DNA of 64,000 nt, taken from positions 124,001 to 188,000 of the forward strand of contig SMDE01000003.1 of NCBI GenBank assembly GCA_004346725.1. The letters are read 5' to 3'. The stretch comes from Phytobacter diazotrophicus (GTDB taxonomy: Bacteria > Pseudomonadota > Gammaproteobacteria > Enterobacterales > Enterobacteriaceae). The position numbers and the translations under genes were made by a program. Under the pieces are notes generated by a model. It worked only from the letters and a program-made list of their open reading frames with translations. It did no database searches and was not told where the DNA came from. Positions 44,201 to 50,991 of the stretch are shown here, piece by piece; the stretch's first letter is position 1, and the number at the start of each line of letters is the position of its first letter.

Positions 44201-45735
44201 ATGGCAATTGTCGCGCTGGTCAGCGTAGAGGCGGCGGTATCGGTTAGCGTGATACCGCTATCGATGGCAACAGCGTTTCCAGTACCGCTGCTGTATGCTG
44301 TGCTACCACCACTTGTCGTTAATACCGGGCCTGGGAAATGGAAGTTAGTGGCATTAATCGCGCCAATACCAATTAAGCCTGTAATAGTATGGCCATTTGC
44401 CGCCGTAACGCGAAAGGAATCAATGTCCTGAAAAGCAGAATTAGATGAGACATTAAATGTGACAAGATTGCCACTGTTGTTTATGTCACTAACATTCAAT
44501 GTTAACGTTGCACCGCTGACCGCAGAACCATTCAGATAACCGGTTAACGTAACGGTTCCCCCGCTAAAACCGGAATCATAGCCATTAACCACCACGCCAA
44601 TAGAATTCAGCGTAAACAAAGAGCCATCGTTGGGTTTAACCGAAAAGTAGGTGATTTGCTTAGAACCATCGCTCAAAGCATCGACGGTTTCCACTGAACT
44701 GGAACCATCTTTTTCCACAAGGATCATTTCGTTCTGACCATCAGATGGTGAATTCATCTGCATGGTAAAGTCCCACCCCATGTAATTAGGCGCCGTTATC
44801 GATGACTGGCCATTGGGGATGACCGTTAAAGAGCCATCGAGGGAATCAAAGAACGTTGTTCCTGACGTAGGACGAGTAAGGAGGCCGTCATAGCCCACTA
44901 AATCCAGGGCCGCGACATGTAACTTATCGGTGCTGTATTCGAGGGTCCAGTTACCGCCCAATGCTGCGGCACCAGTGGGATCCGTAGAACCCGCGACGGC
45001 ATGTTGTGTGTCCTTAGCCAAAGCGCCAATCAATGCGGCACCGTCACTGCCCTGCGCAATACTACAGCCATACAATAAAATATCGCCATCGGCGCTCAGT
45101 GCCTGGCCGATGGTCGCCAGTTCACTTTCGTAATTCGCTATATTGGCGCTGTTCAGCGCTACCGTTCCCAGCATCAGGTCATTCTTTTCACCATGTGAAA
45201 GAATATGCATCGCACTGTAACCACTATGGGTACTGGCCCAGGCGGCGATTTGCGCCAGACCATCTTTTGAACTGTCCAGCACGACCACTTCATAACCGGA
45301 CGGTAATTGATTGATCAGAGATTGATAATCCTTCACATCCGACTCCACAAATACGACCTGTGGCCCGCTGGTACTGCTCGTGCCGGATACAACGCTGGCA
45401 GCAGAGGTTTTACTGGTGTCCTGTGTTGTTGTGTTGGATGCAGAAGACGTTGAACTGGATGTGACGGCAGTGGCGCCCGATGTGGTTTTGCTGGTTTCGG
45501 CTGTTGTGGTCGCCGCCGCCGTGGTGGTGTCCGTATGCGCCACACTCACGGATGCCGTGGTATGCGATGCCGTATCGGTGTGAGTGGCATCCGCGGTCGC
45601 GGTAGTTGCGCTGACGGCAACACCATCAAACATCATTCTGGGCTCCAGCGCCTGAAGCAACAAGCGCCGGGGTTCAGGGGCTGCCGTTGAATTAATGATC
45701 GTTTTTTTTCCAGAAAAGACTTTCCACCACGACAT
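38203..45735 (-). CDS. Giant DUF4347/LEPR-motif repeat protein, candidate exported substrate
   Basis: 2510 residues from the ATG at 45735 (AGGGGAG 6 bases ahead; a GTG two codons earlier is less likely). The basic N-terminus lacks a normal signal peptide and carries LEPRMMFDG at 30-38. A Thr/Ser/Ala-rich spacer (40-125) leads to a DUF4347-type domain (about 126-285). That domain has caspase-like His181 (MHILSHGE) and Cys224 (LLYGCSIAQG). Next come a beta-rich domain (290-475), about six cadherin-like repeats of 142-144 residues, one Ig-like repeat, and seven near-identical 102-residue Ig-like repeats. A C-terminal He_PIG-like domain ends the protein. There are no RTX nonapeptides and no LPxTG or PEP-CTERM. 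Likely a secreted or surface adhesin-like protein handled by the downstream genes; inferred, not shown. Confidence 0.88.
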   Translation of the reverse strand: MSWWKVFSGKKTIINSTAAPEPRRLLLQALEPRMMFDGVAVSATTATADATHTDTASHTTASVSVAHTDTTTAAATTTAETSKTTSGATAVTSSSTSSASNTTTQDTSKTSAASVVSGTSSTSGPQVVFVESDVKDYQSLINQLPSGYEVVVLDSSKDGLAQIAAWASTHSGYSAMHILSHGEKNDLMLGTVALNSANIANYESELATIGQALSADGDILLYGCSIAQGSDGAALIGALAKDTQHAVAGSTDPTGAAALGGNWTLEYSTDKLHVAALDLVGYDGLLTRPTSGTTFFDSLDGSLTVIPNGQSSITAPNYMGWDFTMQMNSPSDGQNEMILVEKDGSSSVETVDALSDGSKQITYFSVKPNDGSLFTLNSIGVVVNGYDSGFSGGTVTLTGYLNGSAVSGATLTLNVSDINNSGNLVTFNVSSNSAFQDIDSFRVTAANGHTITGLIGIGAINATNFHFPGPVLTTSGGSTAYSSGTGNAVAIDSGITLTDTAASTLTSATIAITGNFHSGEDVLAFSNTNTTTYGNIIGSYNSATGLLTLTSSGSTATTAQWQAALKAVTYQDSSLSPNTSSRTLSFTITDASSNTSSTVTRIVTVAADVAPVISNLNGDSGTFYAGGTAVHLDSGTAATVTDSDTTSFNGGNLTVQITANGHSAEDVLGIDTSGTVTASNGTTAGSVISVGGVAIGSIATNGDGINGDNLSITFNANATASRVSTLVDALTYYNSATTPTTGNRTIQVVVNDGRGQTSSASSVTIAMNNNALVTTSGGSAAFTSGDNSVSTPVVIDSGLSIVDHASSTLASGTVSITSNFHSGEDVLSFTNTNTTTYGNIVASYNAATGVLTLTSSGATATIAQWQAAMRAVTWTDTAVTPNSATRTISFQVTDGSSNSSPVATRTVTVTAVDQTPIVSTSGGSAAFTAGDNTAPTPVVVDNGLTLADLDNTTFASATVAITGNFHSGEDALAFTNNNAGIYGNIVGSYNSATGILTLSSSGATATVAQWQAALRAVTWTDLAVTPNTATRTVGFTVNDGTKNSAVATRQITVTATDQTPILTTSGGSVAFTAGDNTPSTPVVIDSALTISDIDNTTLASATVAITGNFHSAEDVLAFTNTSGTTFGNIVASYNSGTGVLTLTSAGATATLSQWQAALRSVTWTDTAITPNTATRTISFSVNDGTKTSTAATRNVTVASTDQSPIATTSGPGTTYPLGTPGTPIAVDSGLTLSDLDNATFSSATVAITGNFHSAEDVLAFTNTNSATFGNIVASYNGGTGVLTLTSAGATATLSQWQSALRAVTWADGATTPNTATRVISITVNDGIKNSATVTRSIAMSIPVPSVTGITAASDTGSSASDGITRNVQPTFIGTAQAGSTVTVYVDTVSVGTTTADGSGAWSFTPSSALSEGSHAVSAMATLGSVNSVVSANVSVVIDTTAPAVPTGIALTAATDTGASASDGVTSNPQPTLTGAATAGSLVTVYIDGSAVGSTTADGSGVWQYNVAGLLPDGPHTVRVTATDTAGNVSAATTPWLFTVDTAAPAVPTGIALTAATDTGASASDGVTANNQPTLTGAATAGSLVTVYIDGTAVGTATADGSGVWQYNVAAPLIDGAHTVSATATDTAGNVSAAATPRTFTVDTAAPAIPTGITLTAATDTGASASDGVTANNQPTLTGAATAGSLVTVYIDGTAVGTTTADGSGVWQYNVAGLLPDGPHTVRVTATDTAGNVSAATTPWLFTVDTAAPAVPTGITLTAATDTGASASDGVTANNQPTLTGAATAGSLVTVYIDGTAVGTTTADGNGVWQYNVAAPLIDGAHTVSATATDTAGNVSAAATPRSFTVDTAAPAIPTGIALTAATDTGASASDGVTSNPQPTLTGAASAGSLVTVYIDGTAVGTTTADGSGVWQYNVAAPLIDGAHTVSATATDTAGNVSATATPRSFTVDTAAPAVPTGIALTAATDTGASASDGVTGNNQPTLTGAATAGSLVTVYIDGSAVGTTTADGSGVWQYNVATPLIDGAHTVSATATDTAGNVSAAATPRSFTVDTAAPAIPTGIALTAATDTGASASDGVTGNNQPTLTGAASAGSLVTVYIDGSAVGTTTADGNGVWQYNVATPLIDGAHTVSATATDTAGNVSAATAFATFTVDTTAPQVQAVTAQNTLTGAQGQVGYNISFTKPVQTLSASELQALVTGNVQAHIVSVTQINATTWQAVLSVQGTGTVTLGFVDSTIKDIAGNTLSGSQASVPVYQVAPAVTPVTPTTPSTVSPVVPGNSAPAIALQSPLSASMKGLFQEAAPSPIAPNIVLTALNGISTPALSLTGDGLLATGNATLPLTLSVTPAFGEFAVPGGSASPSYIGSITSSPTAALEVRADVGSVGVVSGQSFSVSLPAGTILTRESMANLSVTVRQSNGMPLPSWIKFDPATGRFSGQPPAGWKQPVSIEIRVVDKQGHSGTSHLELKVAGPREATPSASLQASPGKPGLDQQIAAQKTVFAGRLMTPEKQV
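39278..41419 (-). repeat. Seven 306-bp tandem repeats (102-residue Ig-like units)
   Basis: The sequence GTGTCCACCGTAAA recurs every 306 bp (39278, 39584, 39890, 40196, 40502, 40808, 41114). Neighbouring units are nearly identical in DNA. The units encode Ig-like modules starting TAPAVPTGIALTAATDTG. Two alternating sub-versions occur (…LIDGAHTVSATATD and …LPDGPHTVRVTATD). High identity implies recent duplication or gene conversion, so copy number may vary between strains and in assemblies. Confidence 0.92.
41740..44330 (-). repeat. About six 426-432-bp cadherin-like repeats
   Basis: Landmark strings such as ATATTGCCA recur near 41930, 42350, 42783, 43215 and 44131, with one divergent unit around 43500-43900. 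Each unit encodes a module with FHSGEDVLAF-TNTN and WQAALRAVTWTD. Identity is high between the units at 41870-42010 and 42290-42440 and lower elsewhere, showing both old and recent duplication. Confidence 0.8.
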
Positions 45736-45972
45736 AATCACTCCCCTTAGGCCCGAAGGTATTTGCCTTAAAAACCCGCAACACGATCCTATCGGCAGCT
45801 AAAAAATTTACTTTACTCTTACATTTTTTTACCAATCGGCAGAAAAGCACATAAAAATAGTGGGAATCAGGTGGTTAGCTTTCTTAAAAAAAATTAAAAG
45901 AGAGAAATCCGTCACATATTTCTTTCAATGTAACGACTGTGTTATGAGGGGAGTGTCTACAACACGCTAAAC

Positions 45973-45995
45973 GCTGGCCCCGCACCGGGGCCAGC
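45973..45995. terminator. Hairpin after ttrA
   Basis: Ten-base stem GCTGGCCCCG / CGGGGCCAGC with loop CAC, 6 bp past the ttrA stop. Very stable, but without a T-run; likely ends the ttrBCA transcript. Confidence 0.7.
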
Positions 45996-46000
45996 TTCCA

Positions 46001-49000
46001 TCACACTTTTTCAATACAAGCTGGTAGTCCCTGACGCACGGACGACCCGGTTACCCAGTCAAGCCAGGGGCCGGGCACCTTGCGGGTGGGATCGGCAAAG
46101 CCCAAATCGTTGAGATTGACGCCGGATGCTATCTGGCTTTTATGCGCCAGCGGTTCACCGTCAAGCCAGTGCTGACGCGCCCCCATCTCCGTATGCCCAT
46201 ACCCATGTTCCATAGCAATCACACCCGGCATCACGCCTGAGAGCAAACTCACCCGCGCCTCCACACTGCCTCCCGGCGTCGTTATCTTTGCCTTGTCGCC
46301 ATGCTGTAACCCAAAGCGTTTGCCATCGTCGGGGTGAATGGCCACCAGCCCCATCGGCTTAACGTGATGCAGCCGCTCAACAACTGCCGTGGAGCTACTC
46401 ATCAGGTTTGATTTAAAAGACATCAGTTTCATCGGCCATGTTGTCTGCGGGAAGACCTCCTCCAGCGCCCGTCCATCGGACAACCGCGCGGGATACCAGG
46501 TCGGGCAGCCGCTGAATCGCTCGCCGGTCATGGCATATCTGAAGGCCGCCACCTGGGCGTTCCAGATCTGCAACGGCCTGGCCCATTCACCGCCGACCAT
46601 CCCCTCTTTACGTCCTGAGGCATCGGGCGCAAAACGCCCTCCCCGGCTGTAAAGAAAGGCAACGGGTAGTGCCTCTTCTGATTTCAACGTACGCTTTATT
46701 GCCGGAAATATGCGCTCAACGCCAGACAGCGCCACATCCTGCTCGCCAGCCGGCGGCAGCGGTTTCTGCCCGGCAAAAGCAATATTGGCCGCCACGCGCA
46801 GGTAGTAATCCTCCGCGCGGTTCAGGCCATGCATCACCCCTTGCGCATCCGGTATCGCTTTCTCGCCAAATCCCGGCAACTGCATCCGTTTAGCCACCGC
46901 AATACAGAAGGATTCCATGGATACCGGGTCACCTTGTAGCGTCCTGACGGTCGCGGGAGCGACAACAGGCCAGCGCGCCGTTGCGGTTTTACTCGCCACG
47001 CCCCCCCAGGGAGCGCTGAATCCCCAGCTTTCAAAGTTATGGGTATCCGGCACGATATAATCCGCCAGCGCAGTGGTCTCATTCATAAAAGCATCGATGG
47101 CGATAAACAGCGGCAGACGTTGCGGATCTTTAAGCCGCTCTTCAATGACCGTGCGCAGACCGGGCACGCCGTACAGCGGATTGGTCATATTCGAAATCCA
47201 CGCTTTTAATGGATAGGGATAGCCCTTCAGCGCGGAGGGTAAAAGTTCCGTCAGTTGCCCGGCAACAAACGGGTACCACGGCGCATTGGCGGGCCACGGC
47301 GACTGACCGACGGCCACTTTTGCCTGATACTCATCGGATTTGGCGTAGTCGGCTTTACTGCGCGCGATATTGAGCCCTTTGGGCGCGATCTTGCCGGGAA
47401 ATTGTTCAATGTTGTAGCACGGCCCGTTAATCTCGCCGTTGAATTTACCCCCGCCGACAAATACACCGCCGCTCAGACTCATATTGCCCAGCAGCACATT
47501 GAGCATCATCACCGCCCAGGCATTATAAAAACCGTTGCCGGACATCATCCCGCCATGGGTCACCACCGCTGCCTTACGCCCGTGATCGGTAAACGCTTTC
47601 GCCAGCGCATGAATCTGTTTAACCGGCACGCCGCATTCCATGCTGTATTGCTCCAGCGTGAAACGGTGGGCCGATTCAGTCAGGCATTGAAAGCTACTTT
47701 TCACCGTAACCGTAGCGCCATCATGCAGCGTGACCGCCTGCGATACCCGCAACGTCCCGCGATCGCACTGGCTGACAGGCACCAGCTCTCCCGCCTCGTT
47801 CACCACCAGCGGTTCATCTGCCTGCCCGTCGCCGCCATTGAGATGGGATACGCTCAGGTGCTGTCCGCTCAGCGGATGGTTTTCATCGGTAATAACCAGC
47901 CAGGTGGCATTGCTCCAGCTTTTTTCTCCGGCGCGCGTCATCGCTTCCCGACTGGTCAGCTTCAGGTACGCGGCCACGTAGCGTTCGTTATCAATAATCC
48001 AGCGGATCATAGCCATCGCCAGCGCAGAATCCGTTCCCGGTTTTATCGGCAACCAGTGACCATGGTCATCAGCCAGTACCGTGGTCAGGGGCAGCGCGGG
48101 AGACACCACAACGTAGTTAAAGCTTTTACGTAAGCGGGCGCTGGCAAGCTGCCTCGCCTGGCGTTTGAAGGGATTGCCGGATTGTGCGGGAGATGTCCCC
48201 ATAAACAGCGCAAACTCGACGTTTTCCCAATCGGGTTTAACGTGGGGATTTTTATCCAGATCGCCCATCAGCGCACCGGAACCGGCGCGATAAGAGAGTC
48301 CACAGTAGGCACCGTGCGCGCCAAAGTTCTTTGAGCCAAAACTGTTCAGCGCAAAACGGCGCAGGAAGCCATCCCTGCCTTCATCGCTGGTGTTGGTAAC
48401 CAGCAACTGGTTGGCCTTCGGGCCATAGGCGGGATGTTTCGCATCAACGGGCGTGTTGAGATCGCGAATGGTACGCAGCCCGTCGACGTGGCCTTCGCCA
48501 AACAGGTTACCGCCCTCCACCACCTCTTTAACCAGTTGCTCAAAGCTGATGCGCTGCCACTTGCCTTCCCCGCGCTTTCCGGCGCGTTTCATCGGCGTAA
48601 GAATACGCAGCGGGCTGTTCAGGCTCTCCAGCAGAGTGGCGCCGCGCGCGCAGGCGGTAGAGCGGGATTCAAGCCCGCTTTCCCCCGCCATCTTTTGCAG
48701 CGCTTCGGAAAACGGCATCATGCTGTCAAAAGGCTTCTCGTGTGACAGCGGGTGCCATGGGTTTCCGGCGATGCGTAAGACTTTATTCTCTGCTCTGTTC
48801 ACACGCACGCGAATGCCGCATAGCGTCCAGCATCCAAAACACTGGGTCATGGAGACCGCCTGATCGGGGTTACTCTGCCAGCCGCCGTGCGCGCTACCTT
48901 CCGGAACAAGAGCGTTACCGTGGATCCTGTCCCGCGTAACCTTCCCGGACGTGCCATTGACCAGCCCGTCCACGGCCCGTTTTGCAACATCACGATAGCT

Positions 49001-49072
49001 CAAACCGAACGCGGCAAAGCCCCCTACAGCTACCCCAATTTTTAGCCATTGACGGCGGGATAATTCAGACAT
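46001..49072 (-). CDS. ttrA: Tetrathionate reductase catalytic subunit TtrA
   Basis: Periplasmic molybdopterin-guanine-dinucleotide enzyme that reduces tetrathionate to thiosulfate as anaerobic electron acceptor. Twin-arginine signal SRRQWLKIG at residues 5-13. The [4Fe-4S] ligands are C78, C81, C85 and C141 (CFGCWTLCG, STACARG). The molybdenum-site region is GAYCGLSYRAGSGALMGD. 1023 residues, close to the Salmonella protein. Translation starts inside the end of ttrC (8-bp overlap) with GGAGG 7 bases before the ATG. Confidence 0.96.
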   Translation of the reverse strand: MSELSRRQWLKIGVAVGGFAAFGLSYRDVAKRAVDGLVNGTSGKVTRDRIHGNALVPEGSAHGGWQSNPDQAVSMTQCFGCWTLCGIRVRVNRAENKVLRIAGNPWHPLSHEKPFDSMMPFSEALQKMAGESGLESRSTACARGATLLESLNSPLRILTPMKRAGKRGEGKWQRISFEQLVKEVVEGGNLFGEGHVDGLRTIRDLNTPVDAKHPAYGPKANQLLVTNTSDEGRDGFLRRFALNSFGSKNFGAHGAYCGLSYRAGSGALMGDLDKNPHVKPDWENVEFALFMGTSPAQSGNPFKRQARQLASARLRKSFNYVVVSPALPLTTVLADDHGHWLPIKPGTDSALAMAMIRWIIDNERYVAAYLKLTSREAMTRAGEKSWSNATWLVITDENHPLSGQHLSVSHLNGGDGQADEPLVVNEAGELVPVSQCDRGTLRVSQAVTLHDGATVTVKSSFQCLTESAHRFTLEQYSMECGVPVKQIHALAKAFTDHGRKAAVVTHGGMMSGNGFYNAWAVMMLNVLLGNMSLSGGVFVGGGKFNGEINGPCYNIEQFPGKIAPKGLNIARSKADYAKSDEYQAKVAVGQSPWPANAPWYPFVAGQLTELLPSALKGYPYPLKAWISNMTNPLYGVPGLRTVIEERLKDPQRLPLFIAIDAFMNETTALADYIVPDTHNFESWGFSAPWGGVASKTATARWPVVAPATVRTLQGDPVSMESFCIAVAKRMQLPGFGEKAIPDAQGVMHGLNRAEDYYLRVAANIAFAGQKPLPPAGEQDVALSGVERIFPAIKRTLKSEEALPVAFLYSRGGRFAPDASGRKEGMVGGEWARPLQIWNAQVAAFRYAMTGERFSGCPTWYPARLSDGRALEEVFPQTTWPMKLMSFKSNLMSSSTAVVERLHHVKPMGLVAIHPDDGKRFGLQHGDKAKITTPGGSVEARVSLLSGVMPGVIAMEHGYGHTEMGARQHWLDGEPLAHKSQIASGVNLNDLGFADPTRKVPGPWLDWVTGSSVRQGLPACIEKV

Positions 49073-50087
49073 GACGGAACCTCCTTGAAAGCCAGTTGAC
49101 GCATTCCCTGATGGTTATCATGAGGGCGAACCACAGCCCGAAGGTGCCGATAATGGCCAGCAGACCGTCGGTCCCAGGGGGAAGGTGGTAGTCGTTAATC
49201 AGGGCGTTGTATTTCGGGACCGTTTGCCCGCCAATCAGCAGCGCCCAGCGCAACGTCCAGCACAGTGCCGCCACCAGCAGCGTGCTCGCCAGTGTCAGCG
49301 ATAACGGAAAGTCGTAGCGGTTCGCAGCGAGCGCCAGGACCAGCACGACGCCCCATAACGTCACCATCACCAGCATGTAAAAACGGATATCCGTAGCAAG
49401 CCGCCACTGCTGGCGCAGGGCCTCGCCCGACAACGTATCCCCCAGCAGCCATACCAGCGCCACGGCCCCGAGCAGCAGTAGCGTTACCACCTGCCCTTTC
49501 GCCAGCAATTTGCCGCAATAGCGATGCTTATGCAGGGCCAGGCTGAGGAGTGCCAGCAGCGCACTTATCGCACTTATAAACATCACCAGCGGATACCCAT
49601 AGCTGAACCATATCGGTCTGGCCTGCACGACCGAAACTTCGCGTCCGGTATAGAGCAGCAAGCCGACCGCCGTCAGCGCCGCGGCGAGAGCAATCCAGCG
49701 CATCAACGGTGTAAAGCGTTCCGTGACCACGCGCAGATGGAAAAGTAAAAACCACAGCCCAACAAACACGGTAAACAGCGGCAAAAACAGCGCGCCCCAG
49801 GGCATCCATGACCAGGGCGTCGGCCAGGCATAAAAGTGCCAGAAGCGGGCGGTCTGATGCAGATCGGCGGTTAACGCCAGCGGCGCGGCAATCCCGCAGG
49901 TTAAAGCGAGGAACAGGCAAATTCGCTCAAACGCTTCGCGATACCGGTGCTGAGACCAGCGTGCCGCGCAGGCCAGCAGCACCGCGCACGAGGCGATACC
50001 GATAAAGAAAAAATACTGTACGGCCCAGGGAAGCCAGGTAATGTCCTGCGGCTGAGCCAGCACCTCATCAATGATCATGGGTGACAT
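49065..50087 (-). CDS. ttrC: Tetrathionate reductase membrane subunit TtrC
   Basis: NrfD-like integral membrane quinol oxidase subunit that anchors TtrA-TtrB and feeds electrons from menaquinol. About nine hydrophobic helices over 340 residues, starting MSPMIIDEVLAQPQDITWLP, which aligns with Salmonella TtrC. GGAGG 7 bases before the ATG at 50087 fixes the start. Overlaps ttrB by 13 bp and ttrA by 8 bp. Confidence 0.95.
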   Translation of the reverse strand: MSPMIIDEVLAQPQDITWLPWAVQYFFFIGIASCAVLLACAARWSQHRYREAFERICLFLALTCGIAAPLALTADLHQTARFWHFYAWPTPWSWMPWGALFLPLFTVFVGLWFLLFHLRVVTERFTPLMRWIALAAALTAVGLLLYTGREVSVVQARPIWFSYGYPLVMFISAISALLALLSLALHKHRYCGKLLAKGQVVTLLLLGAVALVWLLGDTLSGEALRQQWRLATDIRFYMLVMVTLWGVVLVLALAANRYDFPLSLTLASTLLVAALCWTLRWALLIGGQTVPKYNALINDYHLPPGTDGLLAIIGTFGLWFALMITIRECVNWLSRRFRHV

Positions 50088-50824
50088 ATTTCCACCTCCT
50101 GCCAGAGCGCGGGCTGTGCACGCCCCTGCAACGGGGAGACAAAGGCGTCGTCGAGCCCCAGATAAAAGACGTGCGGGTGGGTGTTATTCTCCGGCTTGAG
50201 GACTTTTATCTCGTCCCGGTGCGCCGCCAGCAGCGTGCTGATCGTACTGTTGGGATCGTGTAAATCGCCAATAATCCGCGCGCCACCCACGCAGGATTCC
50301 ACACAGGCAGGGAGCAGCCCGACCTCCAGTCGGTGTGCGCAAAAGGTGCATTTATCCGCCGTTTGGGTCGTGTGATTAATAAAGCGGGCATCATACGGGC
50401 AGGCCTGCACGCAGTAGGCACATCCCACGCAGCGGGTGTTGTCGATAACCACAATCCCGTCCTTGCGTTGAAAGGTGGCCTGCACCGGGCAAACCGGCAC
50501 ACAGGGCGGATCGTCACAGTGGTTACACAAACGCGGCAGCAACACGTTGGTCACCTCGTCGCTGTCGGCGAGCTTCACCTGATACTGGTTCACCGTGGTG
50601 CGGAAAGCCCCCTGCGGGGTCTGGTTTTCTATGGTGCAGCTCACCGTGCAGGACTGGCAGCCAATGCAACGGCGCAAATCAATAAGCATGGCGTAACGCT
50701 GCTTGTCGGAGCCTTCGTGCCGTTCAGGCTTTAATGAGAGACTCGCCTGCGCCAGCGGTATCAGTGATGCCCCGGCGGTGACAACACCCAATTGCTGCAA
50801 GAAATGTCGCTTACTGATGTCCAT
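50075..50824 (-). CDS. ttrB: Tetrathionate reductase iron-sulfur subunit TtrB
   Basis: Electron-transfer subunit with four [4Fe-4S] clusters, linking TtrC to TtrA. Cysteine clusters CIGCQSCTVSC, CNHCDDPPCVPVCP, CVGCAYCVQACP and CTFC...CVESC are all intact. The N-terminus KRHFLQQLGVVTAGASLIPLA is a Tat-like signal with KR in place of RR, as in the family. The ATG at 50824 (249 residues) is preferred because GGAGGTCACT precedes it; an in-frame ATG at 50836 would absorb that ribosome-binding site. First gene of ttrBCA. Confidence 0.95.
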   Translation of the reverse strand: MDISKRHFLQQLGVVTAGASLIPLAQASLSLKPERHEGSDKQRYAMLIDLRRCIGCQSCTVSCTIENQTPQGAFRTTVNQYQVKLADSDEVTNVLLPRLCNHCDDPPCVPVCPVQATFQRKDGIVVIDNTRCVGCAYCVQACPYDARFINHTTQTADKCTFCAHRLEVGLLPACVESCVGGARIIGDLHDPNSTISTLLAAHRDEIKVLKPENNTHPHVFYLGLDDAFVSPLQGRAQPALWQEVEICHP

Positions 50825-50876
50825 AGTGACCTCCATTCAGTGCGCGGCTAAGGAAAAGATTAGGGATGGAATTACC

Positions 50877-50942
50877 TAACCAAATGTGATTAGTTACAGT
50901 CTAAAAATCCCGCCAGGTCGCCCTCTATTGTGGTTAACCACA
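50877..50942. promoter_or_regulatory. ttrBCA / ttrS divergent promoter with two inverted repeats
   Basis: Within the 167 bp between the divergent ttrB and ttrS starts are an imperfect repeat TAACCAA-N6-TTAGTTA (50877-50896) and a perfect 14-bp palindrome TGTGGTTAACCACA (50929-50942). In Salmonella ttrBCA needs TtrR and FNR. These repeats are candidate sites, but which protein binds which is my inference; no perfect FNR box is seen. Confidence 0.55.
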
Positions 50943-50991
50943 TAAACGAAGCGGGCTTGATCTACCGCAAACGAAAAGGGGCATTTGTCGC

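Noticed and set aside
32423-45735. Classic type I secretion system with RTX adhesin
   Set aside because: No ABC transporter gene is present and the giant protein has no glycine/aspartate nonapeptide repeats, so the label would mislead.
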